From Bacteroidota bacterium (GTDB taxonomy: Bacteria; Bacteroidota; Bacteroidia; AKYH767-A; OLB10): a DNA stretch of 64,000 nucleotides. Positions 49,083-60,289 of this stretch are shown piece after piece; the stretch's first letter is position 1, and every line of letters starts with the position of its first letter. A program made the translations under genes and the position numbers. A model generated the notes under the pieces. The model was not told the DNA's origin, ran no database searches, and saw only the letters and a program-made list of their open reading frames with translations. The stretch lies in NCBI GenBank assembly GCA_016714005.1, contig JADJOA010000003.1, positions 124,001 to 188,000 on the forward strand. The letters run 5' to 3'.

Positions 49083-49979
49083 ATGAAAACTGAGCAATTT
49101 TCTATTCCCTTTTTCAGCATTATTATGCCCGTATATAACAGGGAAGATTTTTTGCGCGAATCTGTTTACACCGTACTTAATCAATCTTTTAAAAACTTCG
49201 AACTTATTTGCATAGATGACGGCAGCACCGATGGTTCCTTACCTATAATTGAAGAACACGCCAAAGCAGATAAGAGAATAAAAATAATAAGGCAGGAAAA
49301 TTATGGGAGGTGCATTGCACGCAATGCAGGTTTAAATGCAGCCGTTGGAAACTGGATATGTTTTTTAGATTCTGACGATGGCTACCTGCAAAATCATTTG
49401 CTTGAAATTAAAACGTTAATTGAAAGAAATCCATCCTACAAAGCCTTTGCTACCGAACAAATTATAGGCAATAAGTTGAAAGAGTATAAGCAAAAAAAAT
49501 TCAGAGATGATGAATGTGTTGTTTTATTAAACGACTTCCTTGCATCTAACCCAGTTTCTTTAAACCAGTTTTGTTATAGCAGAATAGCACATCCGGATAT
49601 CAGGTTTCCGAATATGAATATTTTAAATTCTGAGGATTTGTTGTTTATGCGAATGTTCAGTACTAAAGAAAAAATTTTGAAGGTAAATCTTATTACAAAT
49701 TACGTAAATGAGCACGTTGGTCGTTCGGTAAATCAATCTACAGCATCGGAATATGTAAAATGGCACCGATTTGCTGCTGATTATTTCATTAAAAATTTTT
49801 TGAAAAAGAAAAGTGACATTAGTAAAATACAATCCTTTACCAATCTTTTATTAAGCAATGTATTTCTTTCAAACAGAAACAAAACAGATGGTTTAAAATT
49901 CTTTTTTGAAGCCCTTAAATATCCTTCTTCAATTACCAACCTGCTTTTTTATAAAGCAATAATCAAACTTATATTTTAA
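49083..49979 (+). CDS. Glycosyltransferase family 2
   Basis: This 298-residue protein is intact and paralogous to the preceding gene. Motifs are FFSIIMPVYNREDFLRESVY, CIDDGSTDGSLPIIEEHA, GRCIARNAGLNAAVGNWICF and the metal-binding LDSDDGYLQNHL. The C-terminus is helical (FAADYFIKNFLKKKSDISKI). It transfers a sugar from a nucleotide donor, by inversion in most of this family. It is followed directly by the second asnB. Confidence 0.9.
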   Translation: MKTEQFSIPFFSIIMPVYNREDFLRESVYTVLNQSFKNFELICIDDGSTDGSLPIIEEHAKADKRIKIIRQENYGRCIARNAGLNAAVGNWICFLDSDDGYLQNHLLEIKTLIERNPSYKAFATEQIIGNKLKEYKQKKFRDDECVVLLNDFLASNPVSLNQFCYSRIAHPDIRFPNMNILNSEDLLFMRMFSTKEKILKVNLITNYVNEHVGRSVNQSTASEYVKWHRFAADYFIKNFLKKKSDISKIQSFTNLLLSNVFLSNRNKTDGLKFFFEALKYPSSITNLLFYKAIIKLIF

Positions 49980-51899
49980 ATGTGCGGTGTAGCGGGAACA
50001 TATTCTAATAATGGCTTTTTTGAAGAACGGGATATTCATGCAATGACAGATGCACTGGCACATCGCGGGCCAGATGCTGCCGGATATTTTACTGACGGTG
50101 TGGTGCACTTAGGCCACAGGAGGTTAAGTATAATTGATTTATCTACACGCTCAAACCAACCCATGTTTTCGCAAAACCAGCGATATGTAATGGTTTACAA
50201 TGGCGAGGTTTATAATTATAATGAAATAGCAATTCAACTCCAGAGCAATAAAATTTCGGGTGAAGAAATTGTGTTAAAAACATCTGGCGATTCAGAAGTG
50301 GTACTGGAAGCTTTTGTAAAATACGGAGTTGATTTTGTTAAATTTTTAAACGGAATGTTCCTCATTGCAATTTACGACAAAGTTGCTCAGGAGCTTTATA
50401 TATTCAGAGACAGAATTGGCATTAAACCGCTTTTCTATTACTGGGATGGAAAAAATTTTGCATTTGCTTCGGAACTAAAATCATTATTAAAAGTTGAACA
50501 TGTAAAAAAAGAAATAAACCAACAGGCAGTAAAACTTTTTTTAAACCTGGGTTACATACCTGCACCACAAACCATTTACCGCAATATTTTTAAAATGAAA
50601 AGCGGGCATTGGATAAAAGTTAATAAAGATGGTTTGGTGCAAAATGCATATTGGCAACTGCCTCGTTTAATAAAAAATGAAACTATTGGTAACCTTGAAG
50701 AAGCAATGGTTAAACTTAGCGACCTAATTGTTTCTTCTGTACAATATCAATTGAGGAGTGACGTGCCATCGGGAGTTTTTTTAAGTGGCGGCATTGATTC
50801 CAGCATGATAACTGCAACAGCGGTAATGCTATCGGCACTTAAAGTAAATTCGTTTTCCATCGGCTTTGAAGAGAGCAGCCATAATGAAGCTCAATACGCA
50901 AAAAAAATTGCTGAGTTTTTAGGAACTAACCACCATGAATTTATTGTTTCTTATAAAGATGCAATTTCCTTGTTTGACTCAATTCTTGATGCTTATGACG
51001 AGCCTTATGCCGACTCATCTTCAATACCCACCATGCTTGTTTCCAAACTTGCCAGGAAGCATGTAACAGTTACCCTCTCCGGAGATGGTGGTGATGAATT
51101 ATTTTTTGGTTATGGATCATACAAATGGGCAAAACGGCTTGACAGTTCTCTCATTTATGCTGCCCGAAAACCGCTTGCAGGTTTGCTTTCAATATTTCCG
51201 CAACGCTATAAACGCGTAGGCAAATTGGTTAACGCGGCAAGTCATAAAAACATTGAGCAGCACATTTTTTCGCAAGAACAATATTTCTTTTCTGACCAGG
51301 AGTTGTCAGAGTTGTTAAACGAGCCTTATCTTATCTCATCCAGAAAGGAACAGGAATATACCATCAGTAATTTTCTATCTGCCAACAATAATATGTTTGA
51401 TGCGGCAAACAACCTGAATTTTACACGGAATTTTACAGCTATGGAAAAACAGGCATTGTTTGATTTGCAATATTATTTGCAAGATGATTTACTTACTAAG
51501 GTTGACAGAGCGAGCATGAAATATTCTTTAGAAACAAGAGTACCTTTTTTAGATCATCGGATTATTGAGTTTGCTCTTAATTTAAGTCCTGAATTAAAGT
51601 ATCGTAATGGTGTTTCAAAGTATATTTTAAAAAAAATACTTTACCAGTACGTGCCCGAAGAATTATTTAACCGCCCTAAACAAGGTTTTGCAATTCCACT
51701 CAGCAAATGGCTTAAAACCGATTTAAAATATCTTATTGATGATTACCTTAATGAATCAGTAATTAAAAAATACAACGTGGTAAATTATCAGAAAGTAAAA
51801 GCCATGGTAAGTAGTTTTAATTCAGGAACAGAGTTTTTGTATAATCGTTTGTGGGTATTGATTGTGCTTCATAAATGGTTTACAAAAAACGCAGCTTAA
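49980..51899 (+). CDS. asnB: AsnB-like amidotransferase, second copy
   Basis: This 639-residue protein is intact. Glutaminase half: MCGVAGTYS (Cys2), AHRGPDAAGYF, YNGEVYNYNEI and the FRDRIGIKPLFYYW hinge. Synthetase half: ATP loop SGVFLSGGIDSSMITA, LSGDGGDELFFGYGSYKWAK and the C-terminal PFLDHRIIEFAL. It is longer than the first copy and not a recent duplicate. In exopolysaccharide loci this type is often linked to glycan amidation, but ordinary asparagine synthesis cannot be excluded. It is the last gene of the polysaccharide locus. Its stop overlaps the convergent membrane gene. Confidence 0.93.
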   Translation: MCGVAGTYSNNGFFEERDIHAMTDALAHRGPDAAGYFTDGVVHLGHRRLSIIDLSTRSNQPMFSQNQRYVMVYNGEVYNYNEIAIQLQSNKISGEEIVLKTSGDSEVVLEAFVKYGVDFVKFLNGMFLIAIYDKVAQELYIFRDRIGIKPLFYYWDGKNFAFASELKSLLKVEHVKKEINQQAVKLFLNLGYIPAPQTIYRNIFKMKSGHWIKVNKDGLVQNAYWQLPRLIKNETIGNLEEAMVKLSDLIVSSVQYQLRSDVPSGVFLSGGIDSSMITATAVMLSALKVNSFSIGFEESSHNEAQYAKKIAEFLGTNHHEFIVSYKDAISLFDSILDAYDEPYADSSSIPTMLVSKLARKHVTVTLSGDGGDELFFGYGSYKWAKRLDSSLIYAARKPLAGLLSIFPQRYKRVGKLVNAASHKNIEQHIFSQEQYFFSDQELSELLNEPYLISSRKEQEYTISNFLSANNNMFDAANNLNFTRNFTAMEKQALFDLQYYLQDDLLTKVDRASMKYSLETRVPFLDHRIIEFALNLSPELKYRNGVSKYILKKILYQYVPEELFNRPKQGFAIPLSKWLKTDLKYLIDDYLNESVIKKYNVVNYQKVKAMVSSFNSGTEFLYNRLWVLIVLHKWFTKNAA

Positions 51900-53276
51900 C
51901 TGCTGGGTACATAAGCCATATATTCTCTTTTCCCTTTTTTGATTTTTTCTTTCGGTTACCATTCCGTTAATAATGTAAAGACTGGATATATAAAACGGCA
52001 AAAGCGGAATGCGGTAGCGCACCAAACTGCCAAAATTAGAGGTTGAAATGCCAACAGAAAATGCAAAAAACAAACTGAAAATAAGTGAGAAAGTAAGCAG
52101 GTTACTTTTTGCAAAAAAGGCGAAAATTCCAAACACTCTAATCCTGTACAAAGTATAAAGAGTAAAAATCAATATTAGAAAATTTTCTACTCCTGATACG
52201 GCCATCAAAAGGTTGTTAGATTCCCATAGATAAGGGCGAAACAAAGCAGCATTAACAGCTGGAAAAAATTTTTCAAGCATTCCCGAAAATGTTGGATCAA
52301 CTTTACCTATATCAAAAGAATTTCCTTTGTAATAAGATTGTTTTAAATCATAGTTTGATATAGAGGCCTCCATTAATATTTTATCAAGAGAATATTTTCC
52401 CAACTCATCACCTAAAATAATAAGTAATAAATATCCGCATGCAATTCCAATACTAATAGCGGTTGGAAAAGTAACCCCCCGAATAAAATTTCCTTGAATT
52501 TTTGATGTGTAATGCCCAATAATCCAGATTAAAGTTCCGGGCAGCAAACCCACGAATATGTATGGTTTAATGTTTATGATAACTCCCATAGATAGGTAAA
52601 CTATAATAAGGTTCGTAAACACCTTCTCTCGCCTTATAAAGGCCATATAAAAGCTATAAAAAAAATATCCGATAGCACTAAAAGTAATAGTATCTTTTAG
52701 TAATCCCGATCCCCAGAAAAAAACAGACGGAACGAAAAAAAATGCAATGGCGAATTGCTTTTTGTACTGAGGAAACTCAGCAATAAATACTCTATACATT
52801 CTCCAAATACCACCAAACGAAATAAGAGCTAAGAGAATACTGGTTGCAATAAAACTTTGCAATCCTAAAAGAATTAAAGGCCAAATAATGCGTACAACAA
52901 AATATGTTTGGCTTTGTCTGTAATATGCAGGATAGCCTGTTTCACTATCAAAATAGTAAAACTTACTAAAATCCATTCCATTAAAAAGTATATCGCTGAA
53001 ATAATCAGGTCTTTTAAACATTAACCTGACCAAGCCGCGTCCATCATTAAAATAATAGTTTGTATCGCCCCCCTTGTAGTATAATGTGTAAACCAGCACC
53101 ACAGTTATGGCACCAATTATTTTAATAATTACCGCTGGTAAAAAATACTTAAACTCGGGTTCCTTTTCAATTCGTTTATCTCTAATTGATTTAGCAAAGT
53201 ACAAAATAAAAAAAAGCAAAAACGGAGAGTACAAAAAATCAAGAAGGCTGTATTGATAAACCTCTGGTGTGTACAT
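51896..53276 (-). CDS. Multi-span membrane protein, possible polysaccharide polymerase or mannosyltransferase-like
   Basis: About 460 residues with ten or more hydrophobic segments (LLDFLYSPFLLFFILYFA, AVIIKIIGAITVVLVYTLYY, AIAFFFVPSVFFWGSGLL, LLLIILGDELG). A polar loop carries DTNYYFNDGRGLVRLMF between segments 2 and 3. I place the end at the TAA 51898-51896, which needs one frame change near 51930; the longer alternative frame runs into the second asnB. The topology and FWGSGLLKDT motif recall Wzy-type or glycosyl-transferring integral membrane proteins. The family is not recognised with certainty. It is transcribed toward the polysaccharide locus. Confidence 0.72.
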
Positions 53277-53363
53277 CAGGCTACTCTGTCTTTAAAAATT
53301 TAAATTTGATACTTGTCAAACCTACATGTTTTTTTTCACTTATGTATCCCTGTTTCAAAAATA

Positions 53364-53391
53364 AAAAGCCGGGTAGTTTAACCCGGCTTTT
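53364..53391 (-). terminator. Terminator of the TlpA-like gene
   Basis: AAAAGCCGGGT (53364-53374) and ACCCGGCTTTT (53381-53391) are perfect arms with a 6-base loop. On the minus strand a T-rich tract follows. It lies 20 bases after the stop. Confidence 0.85.
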
Positions 53392-53411
53392 CATCACACA
53401 AAAAATTGGCA

Positions 53412-54866
53412 TTAATGCGTCTCTGAATGTTTATCTTCTTCAGGAGGAACCACATCTATGGTCATATCAAGTTTTTTTTCCAATATATCTTCCAATGTCT
53501 TTGGGTCAATTTTTTTTGCAATGATTTTCTTGTTTTCATCAAGCAAAAAAATTTGTGGCGTAGTATTAATATCAAACTCGTATCTGAAATTATTATGCAA
53601 ATCTGGGTCCGCTACATTAATCCAGTTAAGATTTTTTTCACGAATAAATTTTTTCCATTTCTCCATTTCCGTCTCTGTGTCAACTGCAAATACTTCTACT
53701 CCTTTAGCTTTAACTTTATCATAAACCAATTTTATTTTAGGAATTGTTTTTTGACAATGCCCGCAATCGGGTTCCCAAAACACCAGTACAGTGTAATTAG
53801 CTTTAATGTTGTAGAGTGATTTAGGGTTACCAAGTGTATCTTGCAAAATGAGGTTTTGGGCACGCTTACCAAGCAAAATAGGTTCAAGTATTTTTGCTCT
53901 TTCCTGTATTTTATATAGTTGTACCGAATCAATCCATGTGGCTTGCTCCCTTGTGTAATAGTTTTTTACCATGTGAACAAACACAGCGTCCATTCCCATA
54001 ATGTTACTTGTTTCGTACTGATTGGTTAAATACCACACCACATATTTAAAAACCTCTTTGTTATTTTTTGCCCTTGCTACAAGCATATCTGCTTCTTTGT
54101 TAATTGAATCAGGAATTTGAACAGTAAGTTTCTTAATATACGTATCAAGTTTTGTGTGAAACAATGGAGTCCGAAGTAACCTTGCGTCATTAAAATCTAC
54201 ATTATCGAGGTATTTAGATTTATAATAACGAAAAGCAAAAGTTGAATCTTTGGCCCCGTCAGGCAAAGTAGGAGCTTCTGGCACTTCGGGATCGCGAGAG
54301 GTATTAAAAACCTTTGCCAACAACATTTCAGGATTTTCTGCTATAAATTTTTCTTTATAAGAAGTTACTTCTTTTCCTATTTCACCAAGTTTGGTTTGTA
54401 TTTGAGTAGAGTCTGCCCTGCTCTTTGCAGTTGCAAATTGCTTTTGTATTTCCTCCGCTTCCTTTTGTTTACTACTAACAAAATTCAAATAATCATAAAA
54501 TATTTTATTGTCGTTAGAATTTTTAACTACCATATTCTTAACCGGATCTGCAACGTCTGTTTCTATAGAAAAGTGCTGCTCCTTATCAATAATAATTTCA
54601 AAATATTTTTTCCCAGGCATCACAACAAGGTATATCCCACCGGCAAGTTTTTCTTTGCCTTTAAAATTTACCCAACTGTTTGCATCGCATTTTGCCGAGT
54701 CTTGAATATATTGCTTATCGCCAAAATAATTTGCAAGATATATTAGTGAATCTTTAAGAGGGTTTATTTTTATTTTTATGTTATAGCCTGCCTCGCCCGC
54801 AGCCATAAGCTTAGAAGCACTTAATATTAACGTTAAGCAAAAAGTAATGACAAATTTATGATTCAT
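53412..54866 (-). CDS. TlpA-like thioredoxin with DUF4369/DUF5106-type N-terminus
   Basis: This 484-residue periplasmic protein is intact. It has a signal peptide (MNHKFVITFCLTLILSASKL), an N-terminal beta domain (YNIKIKINPLKDSLIYLANY) and a long helical middle. The C-terminal thioredoxin domain has active site FWEPDCGHCQK (CGHC) and cis-proline loop INTTPQIFLLDE. Such proteins reduce disulfides in the periplasm or on exported proteins. It has its own -7 box (54903-54896) and terminator, so it is a single-gene unit. Confidence 0.9.
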   Translation of the reverse strand: MNHKFVITFCLTLILSASKLMAAGEAGYNIKIKINPLKDSLIYLANYFGDKQYIQDSAKCDANSWVNFKGKEKLAGGIYLVVMPGKKYFEIIIDKEQHFSIETDVADPVKNMVVKNSNDNKIFYDYLNFVSSKQKEAEEIQKQFATAKSRADSTQIQTKLGEIGKEVTSYKEKFIAENPEMLLAKVFNTSRDPEVPEAPTLPDGAKDSTFAFRYYKSKYLDNVDFNDARLLRTPLFHTKLDTYIKKLTVQIPDSINKEADMLVARAKNNKEVFKYVVWYLTNQYETSNIMGMDAVFVHMVKNYYTREQATWIDSVQLYKIQERAKILEPILLGKRAQNLILQDTLGNPKSLYNIKANYTVLVFWEPDCGHCQKTIPKIKLVYDKVKAKGVEVFAVDTETEMEKWKKFIREKNLNWINVADPDLHNNFRYEFDINTTPQIFLLDENKKIIAKKIDPKTLEDILEKKLDMTIDVVPPEEDKHSETH

Positions 54867-54895
54867 GAGAAAATACAGTTGAAGTTTTTATACGG

Positions 54896-54903
54896 CAAAT
54901 TTA
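54896..54903 (-). promoter_or_regulatory. -7 box of the TlpA-like gene
   Basis: The minus strand reads TAAATTTG, an exact TAnnTTTG match, about 30 bases upstream of the ATG. A TTG triplet about 20 bases further upstream could be the -33 element. Confidence 0.5.
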
Positions 54904-54983
54904 TTACATAAAGTATTGGTTAAACAATAGTTTTAATGTTGCCAATCTAAAAATCTACCTGTGAAATAAAAGTGAATGGACAT

Positions 54984-55017
54984 AAAAAAAAGACCGGTTT
55001 GCACCAGTCATTTTTTT
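54984..55017 (-). terminator. Terminator of the phosphatase gene
   Basis: Stem GAC-c-GGT / ACC-a-GTC with loop TTGC, flanked by A-run and T-run on both sides. It lies just after the stop of the T9SS phosphatase. Confidence 0.7.
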
Positions 55018-55023
55018 GAGTTT

Positions 55024-58000
55024 TTACTCTAAAACTATTTTGGTTACATATAGACTATTATTTGAACCGTCTTTAACCTGAAGGAAATAAATGCCTGATG
55101 TAGCATCATTTCTGTTTACAACAAATTTGCCCGAGCTTCTCGTAACACTCATTCGTGAAACCTTTCCTAAAGCATCATATACAAAAACATTAACAGGAGC
55201 ATTAAAATATTCAAATGGTATAAACAGATCTGAGGTATTTTCAAAAGGATTGGGAGCCAATTTAAATTCACCTGACAAAGTATTATTGTTTTCTTTACCC
55301 CCCGGGTGAAATGAACAAGCAATAACATTTAAACTGACCGATGCTGAACTTTTAGTACATCCGTTAGCGGTTTGCCTTACTCTGTGGGTGCCGGAAGTTG
55401 TGGCATTATAGTTTTGCAATGTCGCTCCCGATATATCAATTCCGTTCTTTGCCATTGGTAAACCACTCCTGCAAAGTTGTTTGTGCTAAAAGTTAATTGC
55501 GATCCAGAGCAAATAGTTTGAGTTGTAGAGGAGAAATTGTTGGAACAGGGTTATTGATTTGGGTAACTACTGTGGTTGATGAAGTAGTTGTGCACAACCC
55601 ATTTTGCGCTATTTTAACTGTATAGCTTCCAGCATTGGCAGACGTAAGTGTTGAATTTGTTGCACCGGCAACGTTCACCCCATTTCTAACCCACTGATAT
55701 GTATATCCTGCACCGGTTGTGGCTGTTAACTGGAAACTGAGGCCGGCACAGAAAGTAGTTGATGGTGAGGGTGAAATAGAAATTGCACCCGGTGAGTTTA
55801 TAATTGTGGTTGAAGAAGATGTTACTGTTCCGCACGTACCGGTAACATCTACTGTATATGACCCGGCTACATTGCTGCTGTAAAAAATATTAGTAGCACC
55901 ACTTATATTAGCTCCACCAAGCTTCCATTGGTAGCTATAACCTATCCCTGTATTTGCAGTAAGTGTTGTTGACGCGCCATTGCAAACTGTTACAGTTCCG
56001 GCAGGAGTAATGCTTGCAGTTGTACTTTCAACATTAACCGAAATTGAGTTAGATGATGCTGTGCCACATGTGCCACTAACTGAGCAGGAGTAGCTGCCTG
56101 AAGAATTAGCTGAGTAACTTGTGGCAGTGGCTCCTGTTATATCAACACCATTATTTTTCCATTGATATACATAACCGCTTATTAAATTATTTACGCTTAA
56201 CAATACGCTGTTTCCTGAACAAATATTTGTTAAACCACCGGCAGAAATGCTAATTGATACAGAAGTTATTGTTACAGTAGTTATTGATGAGGTTGCATTT
56301 CCACACGAGGTGGTTATAATTACAGAGTAATCGCCAGCCGAAGAAGTGGTATAACTACTAAGAGTAGCTCCCGAAATGGAATTTCCATTTAATTGCCACT
56401 GGTATAAATATCCCGGATCTGAAAATGCATTTAAGGTAATGGATGCGCCTGAGCATATAGCCACACTTCCTGATGGAGAAACCGATGTGTTAATTGTACC
56501 GACAGTGACAGTAATGGAATTAGAAGTGGAATTTCCACATGATGCAGATACAAAACAAGTGTAATTACCCGATTCGGTGGCGTTATAATTTGATAAAGTA
56601 GCACCAGAAATATTTACTCCATTATTTTTCCATTGATAACTATAGCCTGGAATTGGGTTAACTAAAGATATTGTAACAGAGCCACCGGTGCAGAAATTGG
56701 TCGGCCCTCCTGCACTAATTGATGCTGAAACAGAGGTAGCCTTAGTTACAGAAACTGCCGGGCTCGTTTTATTACATCCGTTGGCAGTTTGAATAACCCG
56801 ATAAGAGCCATTATTGATTGCGGTATAGGTTTGGTTAGTTGCGTTAGAAATATTTGCACCATTCTTTTGCCATTGATACGTTACTCCGGCAAATGTATTT
56901 GCAGTTAAAGTAACGTTTCCTGGAGAACAAAAAGATGTTGGTGACCCCGCTGTTATTGAAGGCGTGGGATTATTTACAACTGTTAAAATTAAATTGTTGC
57001 TATTAGCTGTACAATTTGGGGTTACAATCCGGCAATAGTAAGTTCCGTTGCTTGATGCAAGATAAGTTTGATTGGTTGCACCTGACAGTAAAACTGAATT
57101 TCTATACCATTGATAACTTGTACCAGAAGATGCAGTCATTGTAACATTTGAACCAGCACAAATATTAGTTGAAGGAGCAGTAATTTGAGGAGGTGCAACA
57201 GTAATTTGAATTGAAGTTGATGTGCTGCAAATTCCATCTGAATAATTATAGGTAACGATATGAACACCAATACCCGCAGTTATCGGACTAAAAGAATTTC
57301 CTGATACGCCAGTACCGCTGAAAATTCCGCCTGAGGGTGTCGCTGATAAGGTTACAGGAGCGCCTGATGGACATTGATTTGGTACAGGATTAATTGATGC
57401 TGAAAGATTACATTGTCTTACGATCTTAAATTCATCTAAAACCAACGGATTAGATGGGCTACCATTAATAAATCTACCAATTAATGAATCGCCATCTACA
57501 TCAATTATCATTGAACCTAAAGAATCTTTTATTGCCGAACTCATTGCAGGATGTGGCCAGCCACCATTAGTTATCGGTTCAGGCACACCAGAGCATCCAA
57601 CCTGAATATAAACTGTCCCTTTATATTGTTTTGAACTCTGCTTTAAATATGGAGCAGCAATACTACCAGATGTTGAATCAACTTTATGAGTGGAATTAAA
57701 TGTATTTGAAAGCCCGTAATGTCCATTAATGTACATAGAGCGTTCATATGAATGGCTATTGCCACTTAACACTAAATCAACTTTATATTGTTCAATAATT
57801 GGTGCAAAATTCTGACGCATTTCAATTTCTTCAATATCTGCATCCGAATCGTGAGTGCCTTTGGAGTGCGGAGGATGATGCCAATAAACAATAGTCCACT
57901 TTTGAGTATTAGCTGCCAAATCGCTTTGCAGCCACTGCATCATGGGGCTATTCATTTGTCTGAAAGATGCTGTTGTTGATTCAAGACAAACGAAATGAAT

Positions 58001-59214
58001 TTGTCCATAATTAAAAGAGTAGTATGCCTCAGTTCCAGATGCTAACCCGCCACCCTGCGCAGAAGTAAACATTGAAAAAATATCAAAATAAGGTCCTGTT
58101 TGATTTGTTGCACTCGCAACATCTAAATCGTGGTTACCTGCACAAGGCAGCAGTGGTACATTCTTTATCACTCCCTCAATTGGTTTTGGAAAGTAGATAC
58201 CTGATACTCTGCATCCGTTCCATTTGCATACGCATTATCTCCAAGCATAAACATCAAGTCTGCCCTTCTGCTCCCTGTATAGGTTAAAAATGCATCGCGC
58301 ATATTTCTTGGAGATTGATCTGCCGTTCCATGATCCCCAATAAACCAAAGTCGTGTGTTTATGTTAGTGCCTTGTAATGGAGAAGTAGTAAAATAATTGT
58401 TGGCATCACCTTGTAAAACGTTAGTGTAGTCACCAACAGAATAAAAATATTTAGTATTGTTGTTTAATCCTGAAATAGTAACGCTATGTTCTGTTTTAGG
58501 AACGCTATCAACCACAACCGATGTAAGGGATCCGGCAGAAGTTCCATACGACACTTTTGAAGGTGCATTAATATCGGTACGCCACCTTACAATCATACTG
58601 CTTGAAGTTGGCTGCTGTAAATAAGGTCCTCTCACTAAAACCGGTGCAGGAGGTACATTATTTCCAATCAAGCTAAAATCAAAACTAACATCAGAACTTG
58701 ATAGCGTAAACTGATGCACTTCTATACAGATGTAATTGTCGCCATTAATAAAGTAGGTTGAAGGAATAGTGTTATTCAAAAAAGTTTGCCCATCATCAGA
58801 AGCATCAGATGCAGCAAAAGTTGCGTAGGTAATTGTTCCGGCAGGCATATTTTCCCTCCAAACTTCATTCCCATTCAAATAAACAATTGCTCCATCGTCA
58901 CGTTTAAGATTAAGAGTGTAATTAATAAATGCAGATGTATTGATATTAATTTTTTTTCTGAAATAATAAGTAGTGTATTTGTTTGATGGCACGCCTCCGT
59001 AGTTGAGTAAAGTGGTTTCATCGCCTTCTCCATACCCATGCTGGGCATTTCCACTACTCCAACTTGCATCGTTAAAGGAGGAATCTCTCCAGGTTGTACC
59101 CTGATCTGTTCCGTTATCTAAATATTTCCAAGAAGATCCTGCACTTAAAATTGTTGTTTGAGCATTTACTATTCCAGTAATAAGAGTCAAACAAATGAGT
59201 ATAGTTTTTTTCAT
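55024..59214 (-). CDS. T9SS-sorted purple acid phosphatase with Ig-like repeats (two frameshifts)
   Basis: About 1396 residues. The signal peptide is MKKTILICLTLITGIVNAQT. A galactose-binding-like domain follows (KININTSAFINYTLNLKRDD), then the phosphatase N-terminal domain (VLVRGPYLQQPTSSSMIVRW). The metallophosphatase core has FIGDHG, MLGDNAYANGTDAEY, CAGNHD, YWHHPPHSKGTHD and SGNSHSYERS. After it come eight or nine Ig/PKD-like repeats of about 80 residues, each with YxYQWKxNGxxIxGAT and paired cysteines. The end is a T9SS sorting domain (FKLAPNPFENTSDL, GIYFLQVKDGSNN). Frame changes lie near 58170 and 55470-55495. It is a cell-surface or secreted phosphoesterase, likely for phosphate scavenging. 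Confidence 0.9.
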
Positions 59215-59258
59215 GTTGATGTATTTGTAAAAGCTACTAAATATAAAATTAAAGTCTT

Positions 59259-59266
59259 CAAAGATA
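59259..59266 (-). promoter_or_regulatory. -7 box of the phosphatase gene
   Basis: The minus strand reads TATCTTTG, an exact TAnnTTTG match, 44 bases upstream of the ATG. No pho-box-like repeat is evident upstream. Confidence 0.45.
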
Positions 59267-59369
59267 CTCTATACGCAAGGGCATTATCTTATATTTTGGG
59301 TGAATATCTTGTTTGGTGCTGTAAAAAAAAGGGCGACTATCATGCCGTATCTTTAAATCAATAAAATAA

Positions 59370-59395
59370 AAAAACCGCTGAATTTGAGCGGTTCC
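59370..59395 (-). terminator. Terminator of the gldK-gldN operon
   Basis: AACCGCT (59373-59379) pairs with AGCGGTT (59387-59393), followed on the minus strand by a T-run. It lies about 20 bases after the gldN stop. Confidence 0.8.
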
Positions 59396-59415
59396 GGTAT
59401 AAAATTTTTAATTAT

Positions 59416-60261
59416 TTAATATTCCCAGAGGTCATGCTCCATATTAACAATTTCCTCTTTTATTCTATCAGACTCAAGTAAAGCATCCAATCCGGTTTTG
59501 TACTCATCTATCCTTCTATTGTAAACATTCGATTCTTTGATGATATAACTGTTAAACATTCTGCGCTGGAAAATATCATCAAAAGTTCTTCTCTCTGCAT
59601 CGTTTCCACGATTAAAAGCCTCAGTATTAACAAGAATTTTACGTGCTTCTGGGTAATAGATCCAAAACAACGGACGCAGAATTGCCCCTTCCCTCACATT
59701 TCCCTGATCATCTTCATCAAGCATCATTGGGGCAAATCCTACAATTCTATTCTCTAATACACTTCTTTGTTTATCAAAAAACCAGTCGGATTTTATACGA
59801 TAGGCAACCACCTTATCTTTTGAAAATTCACGCACTACAGCCGAATCACGAGTTAAATAGGGCGGTTCGGGGTCAATAATCTGAATAGTATCCATTCCAG
59901 CTCCACCAATCTTCTTAAACTCTTCCATAGTCATTGGAGTGGTAAATTCATCGTCAATTGTGGCATACGCTGTTAATGAACCCTCTTCAATAGAGTTCAT
60001 TATTGTTTCTAATAAACTTGCACGATCTTTGTATCTCCTTCGCGTGGGAAATCTCAAAGGAAGATTTATCTTTGCTTTAAATCAACAACTTCCCAAACTC
60101 TTTTTACTCCACATCACATCAGCCTCTCTCAGGTAAGCAAACTGAATTACCTGCCGTGTAGGGTTATGCTCTTTTACATAAATTCCGTCTAGTACAGTGT
60201 GTGCAGAAGTTTTGAATCCAAAACTTGCACAAATCATAAATAACAGAAGATATTTTTTCAT
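59416..60261 (-). CDS. gldN: Gliding motility / T9SS protein GldN (one frameshift)
   Basis: About 282 residues. ATG 60261-60259 starts a signal peptide (MKKYLLLFMICASFGFKTSA), then DGIYVKEHNPTRQ and the conserved LREADVMWSK. The frame changes near 60075-60090 and continues as INLPLRFPT and PMTMEEFKKIG. The conserved FAPMM region follows, then RPLFWIYYPEARKILVNTEA. GldN (PorN) forms the periplasmic ring with GldK on the T9SS trans-envelope complex. It is the last gene of gldK-L-M-N. Confidence 0.93.
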
Positions 60262-60289
60262 TTTAACCTCCGTTTAGAGTTTTATACGT

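Noticed and set aside
53427..53819. 130-codon plus-strand frame inside the TlpA-like gene
   Set aside because: It is the antisense shadow of an intact thioredoxin gene with clear signal peptide and CGHC site.
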